From contig FR897821.1 of NCBI GenBank assembly GCA_000437495.1, positions 1-38,611 of the forward strand: a stretch of 38,611 nucleotides of DNA, written 5' to 3'. The position numbers and the translations under genes were made by a program. The stretch comes from Prevotella sp. CAG:485 (GTDB lineage Bacteria > Bacteroidota > Bacteroidia > Bacteroidales > Muribaculaceae). Numbering within the stretch: position 1 is the stretch's first letter; every line of letters starts with the position of its first letter. The notes below the pieces were generated by a model, which ran no database searches, was not told where the DNA came from, and worked only from the letters and a program-made list of their open reading frames with translations. Positions 7,739 to 14,962 of this stretch are shown here, in pieces.

Positions 7739-8931
7739 TGCAATTTCTGGATAAAAGCTTTCATCAGAACGTCTATGTCAACCGGATGACACAGCCTCTG
7801 TTGTTGTCTGTTCTGAATATAGTATTCAATTTTGGCGGCCAAATCCTTGTAATCGCCGGGCTTGGCTAACCACAGATGAGCATCTTCCGGATAAATGTAG
7901 TCGGCGATGCCTTGTCCTTGGCAAGCTATGAAGGGAGTGCCGCAGCTCCAAGCTTCGGTGTAAACGCAACCCAAGCCCTCGAACGCGGACGGCAACACAA
8001 ACAAGTCGAGGCTGCGGTAGAAGTCGGCAAGTTTGTCGTGCGGCATTTCCGCAACGAAGGTCACCATGTTTTGCATGCCGTTGTCCTCGACAAACGTTTT
8101 ACAACCTTGCAGCTCACCGCCGCTGCCCACCAGCTCGGCTTGAAAATCAATTCCCTTGTTTCGCAGAAGTTTCAGTGCTTTGAGCAGAGAGCTGTAATCT
8201 TTCAGGTCCTGAAAGTTGGCAATGCAGCCGATTCTGAAGCCGTCGTGCCCGGTGCGTCCTGAGGCATTAAAAACGGCGGTGTTTACGCCATTATAAAGCA
8301 CTTCCGACGCCTTTATGGCGGGAGTGCGGAATCGTTTGAGCTTGCGCAACTTGGAGTTATACGGCTCAAAGTGTATCTGCGGATTCAGCTCGGGGAAATG
8401 GCGCAGATTCCGCTCAACAGCCTTGCTTATGCATACGTGCAAATCAATTTTTTCTGCCACTTTGCGTGCCGCTGACGCGCGATAGTAAAGGTTTGGCAGC
8501 CATGACGCTAATTTACCGTTGCGTATGGTGTAAGGGTCCAGGTCGTGGTGCTGAAGCAGCGTCTTTATCTTCGGGTTCTTCCTTTTCAACGCAAGCGCCA
8601 AAGCCCCGAACACGGAAGTGTGGGCATGGCAAACGCTCACATCGCTCGCCTGTATGCCGGCTTTCTCCAGTGTCTTTACAAAAAGTCGGCCATTCAGACT
8701 GTTGCTGAGCCCGTTGAAGAAATATGACGGCATCTGAAGCATTGGGAAACGATGCACCGTTATCCCATCCACTTCATACTCGGGTTGCGGCCTGCCCGGC
8801 TGATAAGGCACGAACACTCCCACGCGATAGTCGGAATTGCGTTTGAGGGCTTTCACCGCGTCAAGCACAAAGCATCCCCGATATGAATCAGGGGTAGGGA
8901 AGAAGGGCGTCACCACAATATATGTCTTCAT
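7735..8931 (-). CDS. Family 4 glycosyltransferase
   Basis: A 398-residue GT4 enzyme beginning MKTYIVVTPFFPTP, a typical start for the acceptor domain. HAHTSVFGALAL and LLQHHDLDPYTIRNG form the middle, and RIGCIANFQDLKDY, ELVGSGGEL and PSAFEGLGCVYTEAWSCGTPFI form the donor domain with the EX7E-like segment. ATG 8931 overlaps the upstream stop as ATGA; an ATG five codons upstream (8946) is less consistent with the operon's pattern. It sits between the two Wzy-like genes. Function in repeat-unit assembly is inferred from context. Confidence 0.9.
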   Translation of the reverse strand: MKTYIVVTPFFPTPDSYRGCFVLDAVKALKRNSDYRVGVFVPYQPGRPQPEYEVDGITVHRFPMLQMPSYFFNGLSNSLNGRLFVKTLEKAGIQASDVSVCHAHTSVFGALALALKRKNPKIKTLLQHHDLDPYTIRNGKLASWLPNLYYRASAARKVAEKIDLHVCISKAVERNLRHFPELNPQIHFEPYNSKLRKLKRFRTPAIKASEVLYNGVNTAVFNASGRTGHDGFRIGCIANFQDLKDYSSLLKALKLLRNKGIDFQAELVGSGGELQGCKTFVEDNGMQNMVTFVAEMPHDKLADFYRSLDLFVLPSAFEGLGCVYTEAWSCGTPFIACQGQGIADYIYPEDAHLWLAKPGDYKDLAAKIEYYIQNRQQQRLCHPVDIDVLMKAFIQKLQ

Positions 8932-10226
8932 ATTATCGCCCGCCATAGCTTGTCGCGTTTGTTGGTGTACGGGAAAGCACAGGCCATCGTGAGCCAGAAA
9001 ATGTACGTCATCACCGAACCCGACGACAGCACATACCCTTCAGCCATCATGTGTATGGCGAAGAAGCACAGCAGTCCGGCCAGGAGTCCTTTGCCGCGCA
9101 ATGTGCCGAGAAAGACAAACGCAAGCAGCAGGGTGAAGATGATAAAGCCGGGTATGCCGGTGGCCGACAACACATACATCCACGAACTGCCCGGCTCTAT
9201 TATACCGTCTTGCGGATCAATGCTGTAATTGAACTTTGAGGTTGTGGCTTTGTAAGAATGTGTCGATGACTCATCCACACAGCCGAAGCCGGTGCCAAAC
9301 ACGCGGAACTTCTGTATCTCTTGGCTCCGGTCGCTCCATAAGTCCCTGCGCGAGGCCAGATAATCGTCATTGTTGGCCTCCACGTTACTCAGCTTCACCT
9401 CCATATTGGGTGTCATGGGCACCACAACCGACAGGCAGCTGAATCCAGCCACGGCTAAAGTAGCCACGCATCCAACCCAAGGCTCCCTTCTGCTGCGAAT
9501 CCATCTCATGGCGCACATCACCAAAAGGGCGGCAACGAAGCTGACGATGGCTGAGCGCGAGGATGTGAGTATCAGCGAGTTGAAGCTTATTATAAACGCG
9601 GCCAAGATAAACAGGTCCTTTGTCAGAGCGCGTCTGTTGCTCAATACGCTCTTGTCGTTGTTCCTTTTCCAGCGCAGACTCAGTAACAGCCAAGCTGTAT
9701 ATATCGACCCTATAGCGCTCAGCGCTCCAAACAGCATCGAGATGCTCATGCTGTAATCAAACACCCACGAATAAGGCGACAGCCACGAGCAATAATGCAC
9801 TATCATGAATACATACAGCCCGTTGTAATATAGCGCACATAGCACGCATATCCAACCTATATATCCCAATGCGCGGCGTTTCATCCTACTGATGAAGCGC
9901 GTCTGCACAACCGGTCCCACGGCAAACAGCAGCAGAATAAACGCTCCTAACCGCTGCCAGGCCATGAACTGCCTCCAGTGCAGACTGAAGCAGATGCTTA
10001 TGGCGCAGATGGCTAAAAAGCATATTGTGAGCCGACTTGTGCGCAATCCGGCCGGATATTTCACCAACTCTATAATCGTGGCCACGCACATAATGCCTAA
10101 CACGATGTAGAACACCCACATCGCTGCCGACGACCGCATGAAAAAACGCACAAAAGGCAGCAACGCTGTTACTGCTGCCATTACCCGCATCAGGGTCATC
10201 GCGTGCGTTTGCTTTTCAGTCGTCAT
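8928..10226 (-). CDS. O-antigen ligase/polymerase family membrane protein (Wzy-like), copy 1
   Basis: A 432-residue multi-pass membrane protein with the Wzy_C core LTSSRSAIVSFVAALL, then VFGTGFGCVDESS and EPGSSWMYVLSATGI in the predicted periplasmic loop and AEGYVLSSGS near the end. It begins 11 nt inside the end of the epimerase gene, so translation is probably coupled. With the paralogue at 6479-7738 this operon has two candidate polymerase/ligase proteins. One may polymerise the repeat and the other ligate the product or make a second linkage. That division of labour is a guess. Confidence 0.85.
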   Translation of the reverse strand: MTTEKQTHAMTLMRVMAAVTALLPFVRFFMRSSAAMWVFYIVLGIMCVATIIELVKYPAGLRTSRLTICFLAICAISICFSLHWRQFMAWQRLGAFILLLFAVGPVVQTRFISRMKRRALGYIGWICVLCALYYNGLYVFMIVHYCSWLSPYSWVFDYSMSISMLFGALSAIGSIYTAWLLLSLRWKRNNDKSVLSNRRALTKDLFILAAFIISFNSLILTSSRSAIVSFVAALLVMCAMRWIRSRREPWVGCVATLAVAGFSCLSVVVPMTPNMEVKLSNVEANNDDYLASRRDLWSDRSQEIQKFRVFGTGFGCVDESSTHSYKATTSKFNYSIDPQDGIIEPGSSWMYVLSATGIPGFIIFTLLLAFVFLGTLRGKGLLAGLLCFFAIHMMAEGYVLSSGSVMTYIFWLTMACAFPYTNKRDKLWRAII

Positions 10227-11226
10227 GCCTCTCTGTCTTTAGCCATTGGGCAAACTCCGCCAGGCCGCTATTCAAATCGGTTGTCGCTTCATAGCCATAA
10301 TCGCGCTGAAGCAGCGTGGTGTCGGCATACGTCACAGGCACATCGCCCGGCTGCATTTCTAAAAACTCTTTCTTCGCTTCCTTGCCGATATGCTGTTCAA
10401 GAATCCTGATGAACTCCATCAGGTCCACAGGCGAGCCATGGCCTATGTTGTAGACGTGCGCTCCGTCCGACTTATATCCGCCGGCAAGCACCTTCTCTAT
10501 GCCCACCACAATGTCATGCACGCAAGTAAAGTCGCGCTTCATGTCGCCATGGTTGAACACCTTTATCTTCTCGCCGCGCAGAATGGCGTTGCCGAAGAGT
10601 ATCGGAGCCATGTCCGGCCGTCCCCACGGACCATAAACCGTGAAGAAGCGCAATCCAGTTGAGGGTATGCCATACAGATGATTATACACCTGAGCCATCA
10701 GCTCGTCGGTGCGTTTCGTTACAGCATACAGACTCTCCGGGTTGTTCACCGCATCCGTCTCTGCAAACGGTACTTTGCTGTTGGTGCCGTACACTGACGA
10801 TGACGAGGCGTAAACCAAATGCTCAACCTTGTGATGCCGCAGAGTCTCTAACAGCGTCAGGAATCCCTCGATATTGTTCGTCAGATAATCGTAAGGATGA
10901 GTCAGCGACCTTCGCACACCCGGCTGAGCCGCCAGATGCACAACATGCGTAAACTCCTCTGTCGCAAACAGCTCGTCGAGCCTTTTGCCGTCGCAGATGT
11001 CGAGGGTATAAAACTTCAGCGAGGGATAGAGCCCCGAAAGGCCCATCCCCGCTGAATTTATCTCTGCAGCGTTGAAGCCTGCTTTCTCCAGACGCTGCAT
11101 TTTGTAAGTTGCAGAGTAATACGGGTTGAAGTTGTCAACGCCAACGGCATCAACTCCTTGCTTGCCCAGACTCTCAAGCAGAAAACTGCCAATGAAGCCT
11201 GCTGCGCCCGTAATTAGAATCTTCAC
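10216..11226 (-). CDS. UDP-glucuronate 4-epimerase (extended SDR)
   Basis: A 336-residue NAD-dependent epimerase. The dinucleotide-binding motif GAAGFIG is at residues 7-13, the catalytic SSSSVYG at 141-147 and YxxxK as Y167/K171. LRFFTVYGPWGRPDMA and the later FNHGDMKRDFTCVHDI are hallmarks of the GAE/LspL/CapI group, which interconverts UDP-glucuronate and UDP-galacturonate. The polysaccharide is therefore likely to contain galacturonic acid or a derivative. It starts 15 nt after the BY-kinase stop. No UDP-glucose dehydrogenase is visible in the window, so UDP-GlcA must come from elsewhere. Confidence 0.88.
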   Translation of the reverse strand: MKILITGAAGFIGSFLLESLGKQGVDAVGVDNFNPYYSATYKMQRLEKAGFNAAEINSAGMGLSGLYPSLKFYTLDICDGKRLDELFATEEFTHVVHLAAQPGVRRSLTHPYDYLTNNIEGFLTLLETLRHHKVEHLVYASSSSVYGTNSKVPFAETDAVNNPESLYAVTKRTDELMAQVYNHLYGIPSTGLRFFTVYGPWGRPDMAPILFGNAILRGEKIKVFNHGDMKRDFTCVHDIVVGIEKVLAGGYKSDGAHVYNIGHGSPVDLMEFIRILEQHIGKEAKKEFLEMQPGDVPVTYADTTLLQRDYGYEATTDLNSGLAEFAQWLKTERHDD

Positions 11227-11241
11227 CTTAAGGCAGTTCCG

Positions 11242-13686
11242 TTAACTCTTCTTTCTTTTCTTTTTCTTCTTATCATTGTCGTCGCCGTAAGCATAACCGT
11301 AGCCATAGCCATAACCATAGCCGTAGCCATAACCGTAGCCATAGCCGTAATTATGTCCCACACTTGTGCCGTTAAGCAGCAGACACATATTGTTGTAGCG
11401 GCGTTCGGCATACAGATTGCGAATCGACTTGAGCATACGGCGGTCGAACAGGCCGGCGCGGATGACGAAGATGGTGGTGTCCACATACTCGTTCAGGATT
11501 CTCGAGTCAGCCACAACCTCTATAGGCGGACAATCGAAGAAGATGAAGTCGTATTCCTGCTCCATTGTGCTTAGCAGGGTCTTCAGACGCTCTGAGTAGA
11601 GCAGCTCCGACGGGTTGGGAGGCAGATTGCCCACACCGATGAGGTCGAGACCCTCAACGTCATTCACATTATGCTGCACAATGTCGCTCATCTGGTCCGC
11701 GCCACACAGATAGTTGGCAATGCCCTCGCGCGGTGAGCCGAATGCGTTCGACAGCGCAGCGCGGCGCAAGTCGAAGTCTATCATCAGCACACGTTTGTGC
11801 TTCAGAGCCAGAGCCACGGCGAGGTTCATGGTGATGAAGGTCTTGCCCGAACCCGGATTGGCCGACGTTACCATGATTACCTGAGCACCCTTCTTGTCTG
11901 ACGTCAGGAAGAAATCCAGGTTGGTGCGAACCACGCGGAAAGCCTCGTTGATAACGTTGGTGCTGTCGGCACGGACCACAACCTGACGCTCCGACGAACT
12001 GTCTTTGCCAAGTTTCTTTCTGCCCTTCTGCGGTATCTCGCCAATGAAAGGAATACCGATGTTCTCCACATCCTCACGCGAGCGCACCTTGTTGTCGAGG
12101 TTGGCTTTTACTACGTAAACACCCGACGGGATGATAAGACCTATCAGCACCGCAATCAGATACGTATTTGTCGACACGGGGCTGATGGGAGCGCCCGGGC
12201 CGGCCGGTTGCCTTACCACCTGTGTGTTGTACGATTTAAAAGCCTGAGCCAGCTCATTCTCTTCGCGCTTTTGCAGCAGGAACAGATAGAGGCTCTCTTT
12301 CACCTTCTGCTGACGCTCTACGCTGAGCAGATAGTTGGCCTGACGGGGAGCAGTGGCCAGACGGCTGTTGGTGACGCTCTCCTGACTGCGGACACCGCTC
12401 AGACGCGTATTGAGGCTGGTGGCGTAGGTGGCGGCAGTGTGCTGAATATTGCGCTTCATGGTGCGCAGGGCCTCATCCTTCTCCACAACCTGCGGGTTGT
12501 TGGCGCCTGTGGTCTTGAGCAGACGGTTGCGCTCTATCACCTGCTGGTTGTAGACCTGAATCTGACTTTCCAGACCCGTGTTGGCAATGCCCATGTTCGA
12601 CGGCAGAGTCTCGTCGATGCCTTCGCGGCTGAGTTCGCCTCGCACATAATTGAGAATCTGAATCTGGTTCGACAGGTCATACTGCTGATTTTGCAGCTCG
12701 CTTGAGCGGGCCATGTTTATCTGAGCCTGAGCCTCCAGGTCGGGGCTCATGGTGCGTGCCTTGTAGCTGGATATGTCGGAGTCCACATTGCCAAGCTCCT
12801 GTTCTATCACGCTCAGACGTTCGCTGATGAAGTCAGACGTTGCGTCGGCAATAGCCTTCTTGTCGTTTATCCACTGGTCGTTGTAAGCCTGCACCACGCC
12901 GTTGAGTACATCCTCGCAGCGATAAGGCGACGTTGACGTGTAGCTCAGGGCTATCAGAGTGCCCTCTTTGGCTTCGTACGTGGCCTTCAGACCGCCGACG
13001 ATGCTTTCTGCCACCGGACGCACCGGAACGTGAGAGTAATGAATCGTCTTGTCAACATAATCCGATACCCATTCCGGTCTGTCAATGGCAATTGCGCCTA
13101 CCGGAGTCTTCACAGTGGCACCCAGCTTGCACGACAGCGGTTTGTCGGGCAGCTCCGTGCCACCCTTGTTGAAATCCTTGAGGATGACGGTGCCGTCGGG
13201 CTTCACAATGTACTTGAAACTGTAAGAAGCGTCAGCGTTGGCGGCATCGGGGCTGGAGATAATGCCCGGTTCCTGATGATAGATGTCTACATCCTTGAAG
13301 CCGTCGTTGTAGCTGTAAAAATTATTGAGGTTGTAGGCTTTCACCACATTCTCCATCAGGTCGGGAGAGGTGAAAATGGCAATCTCATTCTCCAGATTGG
13401 CGTATTTGGGCATCACACCCACTTCCGACAGGTCCACCGAAGAGGCGCTGTTGCCGAAAGTCGGGTCTTTTATGAGTATGGTTTCTGATTTTGTGTAGAG
13501 GCGCGGCGAGCGGGCCAGCATCAGCCATGCAATGCCCACGCATACTGCCACTGAAATCACGTACCAATACCAGCGGTGCCTGACAAAGCTGAGAAAGCCC
13601 TGTACGCTTACCAGCGATGCCGGGGCTGCCTGCTCGTAATAGGGGCTTATATTAGCAGCCTCATTTTCTTTAATCTGATTGGCCAT
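11242..13686 (-). CDS. Wzc-type polysaccharide co-polymerase / BY-family tyrosine kinase
   Basis: An 814-residue fused chain-length regulator and tyrosine autokinase. The N-terminus has a Wzz domain with one membrane segment around 34-56, a long periplasmic region rich in coiled coil, and a second membrane segment around 505-525. The cytoplasmic kinase has Walker A SANPGSGKT (about 606-614), Walker A' VLMIDFDLRR and Walker B FIFFDCPPI. The C-terminus carries an uninterrupted Gly-Tyr tail with 11 tyrosines followed by a basic run. In this family a C-terminal Tyr cluster is autophosphorylated in trans to control octamer assembly and export. It lies directly after the export lipoprotein gene, the usual Wza-Wzc arrangement. 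Confidence 0.95.
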   Translation of the reverse strand: MANQIKENEAANISPYYEQAAPASLVSVQGFLSFVRHRWYWYVISVAVCVGIAWLMLARSPRLYTKSETILIKDPTFGNSASSVDLSEVGVMPKYANLENEIAIFTSPDLMENVVKAYNLNNFYSYNDGFKDVDIYHQEPGIISSPDAANADASYSFKYIVKPDGTVILKDFNKGGTELPDKPLSCKLGATVKTPVGAIAIDRPEWVSDYVDKTIHYSHVPVRPVAESIVGGLKATYEAKEGTLIALSYTSTSPYRCEDVLNGVVQAYNDQWINDKKAIADATSDFISERLSVIEQELGNVDSDISSYKARTMSPDLEAQAQINMARSSELQNQQYDLSNQIQILNYVRGELSREGIDETLPSNMGIANTGLESQIQVYNQQVIERNRLLKTTGANNPQVVEKDEALRTMKRNIQHTAATYATSLNTRLSGVRSQESVTNSRLATAPRQANYLLSVERQQKVKESLYLFLLQKREENELAQAFKSYNTQVVRQPAGPGAPISPVSTNTYLIAVLIGLIIPSGVYVVKANLDNKVRSREDVENIGIPFIGEIPQKGRKKLGKDSSSERQVVVRADSTNVINEAFRVVRTNLDFFLTSDKKGAQVIMVTSANPGSGKTFITMNLAVALALKHKRVLMIDFDLRRAALSNAFGSPREGIANYLCGADQMSDIVQHNVNDVEGLDLIGVGNLPPNPSELLYSERLKTLLSTMEQEYDFIFFDCPPIEVVADSRILNEYVDTTIFVIRAGLFDRRMLKSIRNLYAERRYNNMCLLLNGTSVGHNYGYGYGYGYGYGYGYGYGYAYGDDNDKKKKKRKKS
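11284..11349 (-). repeat. Hexameric tandem repeat encoding the (Gly-Tyr)n kinase tail
   Basis: About eleven degenerate copies of a GGYTAY hexamer code for alternating Gly and Tyr (one Gly replaced by Ala near the end). Synonymous variation between copies (TAC/TAT, GGC/GGT) shows the repeat is not a very recent expansion. Copy number could nevertheless vary by slippage without breaking the frame, because the unit is six bases. Confidence 0.9.
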
Positions 13687-13731
13687 CCGATTTTTCTTTT
13701 ACGTTGGTGGTAAACGGGTTTGAAATCCTTT

Positions 13732-14541
13732 TTATTTGAAAATCAAAACGCCGATTGTGGTCAGGAACGAAGCTATGGAAATCCACAGTCCGGGTTGTTT
13801 CCACTGATTCTCGTTTACAGAGCTTTGACCTGCTCTGGCCTGATTCGGCTCTACATATACCACATCGTTCTGCTGCAGATAGTAAGCCGGCGAGTCATAG
13901 AGGTTCGAGCTGCGCAAATCCACAGAGTAAGTCATGCGCTGGCCATCCTGTTCGCGAATCACCTTGACGTTCTCGCGCCGTCCGAAGATGGTCATGTCGC
14001 CGGCTGTGGCAAGTGCCTCAAGCAGTGTTACTCTGTTGTTGTCAATCACATAGCGGCCCGGGTTGTTGACCTCGCCTAATACCGAGTAGTGGATATTGGT
14101 GAAATCTACAACCACCACCGGATCTTTAGCCAGCTGGCGGCTTACTATTTCCTTGCGAATCTTTTCAGCTATTTGCTGTGAGGTGAGTCCGGCAATATGA
14201 ATCGTGCCCAACACCGGGAAGTCGATGTTGCCGTTGCTGTCAATTTCATAATCTGAAGTGCGGACATTGTTGTTTTCCAGGCCGCCTTCGCCTAAGTTGT
14301 TCACTGACCGCTGCGGTACGAGCAGAGAGAACATTGCGGCTGTTTTCGGGTCGGAGCAATTCACCATTATCATCAGCCTGTCGCCCGGACGTGCCACGAT
14401 GTTGGATTGCTGCGTAGCTGTTTGGGTTACCCCCACAGTGGTGTCTTGCAAGTAGGCAATGTTTTTCGGGGTGCTGCAACTTGCCAGAATAATGGCCGCC
14501 AGCGCTGCCATTACTGCAAATGTGGATTTGAAAAGATTCAT
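13732..14541 (-). CDS. Wza-type polysaccharide export outer-membrane lipoprotein
   Basis: A 269-residue exporter subunit. The signal peptide ends in a lipobox LASC (C22), so it is a lipoprotein. The polysaccharide-export domain follows (VARPGDRLMIMVN and FPVLGTIHIAGLT) and then an SLBB domain (YSVLGEVNNPGRY, then VTLLEALATAGD). A hydrophobic C-terminal segment (KQPGLWISIASFLTTIG) could form the outer-membrane helix, as in Wza. It is the first gene of the operon, about 225 nt after the predicted transcription start, and 45 nt before the Wzc-type kinase. Its partner in the trans-envelope channel would be that kinase. Confidence 0.93.
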   Translation of the reverse strand: MNLFKSTFAVMAALAAIILASCSTPKNIAYLQDTTVGVTQTATQQSNIVARPGDRLMIMVNCSDPKTAAMFSLLVPQRSVNNLGEGGLENNNVRTSDYEIDSNGNIDFPVLGTIHIAGLTSQQIAEKIRKEIVSRQLAKDPVVVVDFTNIHYSVLGEVNNPGRYVIDNNRVTLLEALATAGDMTIFGRRENVKVIREQDGQRMTYSVDLRSSNLYDSPAYYLQQNDVVYVEPNQARAGQSSVNENQWKQPGLWISIASFLTTIGVLIFK

Positions 14542-14772
14542 TATGTACGTACTGTTATTTTAACAATTTTTAAGAATTAAGAGCTTGCAAAAACTGTCCT
14601 TCTCTTTCACTTGCTTCAACGGTCGGTGTCATATACCCGGCTGGTCAGCGTTTCGTAAATAAGGATTCTAACGTATTGCTTTTCAGGCATTTACGCGTCT
14701 TTGTGCAATTTTTGCGATACATCATTCTGCACTGCTTGTGGGCGGCACAGTCCGAAATACTCAAAATTTTCA
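14542..14772 (-). other. Long 5' leader of the capsule operon
   Basis: About 225 nt separate the predicted start site from the wza ATG. No UpxY/NusG-like regulator gene is present. The leader could encode two overlapping mini-ORFs in different frames: 26 residues at 14725-14645 and 24 residues at 14690-14616. The latter ends 74 nt before wza. Neither has recognisable homology, and both may be chance. The part nearest wza is AT-rich and carries a GTACGTAC palindrome. The length suggests room for post-initiation control such as attenuation, but I see no classic terminator hairpin. Confidence 0.35.
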
Positions 14773-14804
14773 CAAAGATAAAAATTAATTTGCATATACA
14801 CAAA
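14773..14804 (-). promoter_or_regulatory. Promoter of the capsule operon
   Basis: On the minus strand TTTG (14804-14801) and TATCTTTG (14780-14773) are 20 nt apart, a full match to the Bacteroidota -33/-7 consensus. It is the only consensus promoter seen upstream of wza and should drive the overlapping gene string down to at least 4276. No flanking inverted repeats of the invertible-promoter type are seen nearby. Confidence 0.8.
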
Positions 14805-14885
14805 AAGCACCAATGGGGCTTTGCTCTTTGCTCAGGCTGTTTTACGGCTGAAGTAAATGCTGAGGGGAATAATGCGTTGAAATCA

Positions 14886-14933
14886 ATTGTTGCCATAAAG
14901 GCTCCGGAATCGGCGCACCTTTATGGCAACAAT
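14886..14933. terminator. Perfect 16-bp hairpin downstream of amylase
   Basis: ATTGTTGCCATAAAGG (14886-14901) and its exact reverse complement (14918-14933) flank a 16-nt loop. It begins about 30 nt after the amylase stop codon on the minus strand and precedes the capsule promoter, so it most likely ends the amylase transcript and insulates the capsule operon. No long U-tract follows on the minus strand; a short T-run lies on the plus side. Confidence 0.75.
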
Positions 14934-14962
14934 GTTATTCGTTTTTACGGGCTTTTGGGGTC

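Noticed and set aside
12208..12705. 165-codon plus-strand open frame opposite the BY-kinase gene
   Set aside because: It lies entirely antisense to a well-conserved coding region and has no domain or promoter. It arises from the codon pattern of the real gene.
14645..14896. 83-codon minus-strand open frame upstream of wza
   Set aside because: Most of it lies upstream of the predicted transcription start and has no homology. Only the final 26 codons fall in the leader and are mentioned as a possible mini-ORF.
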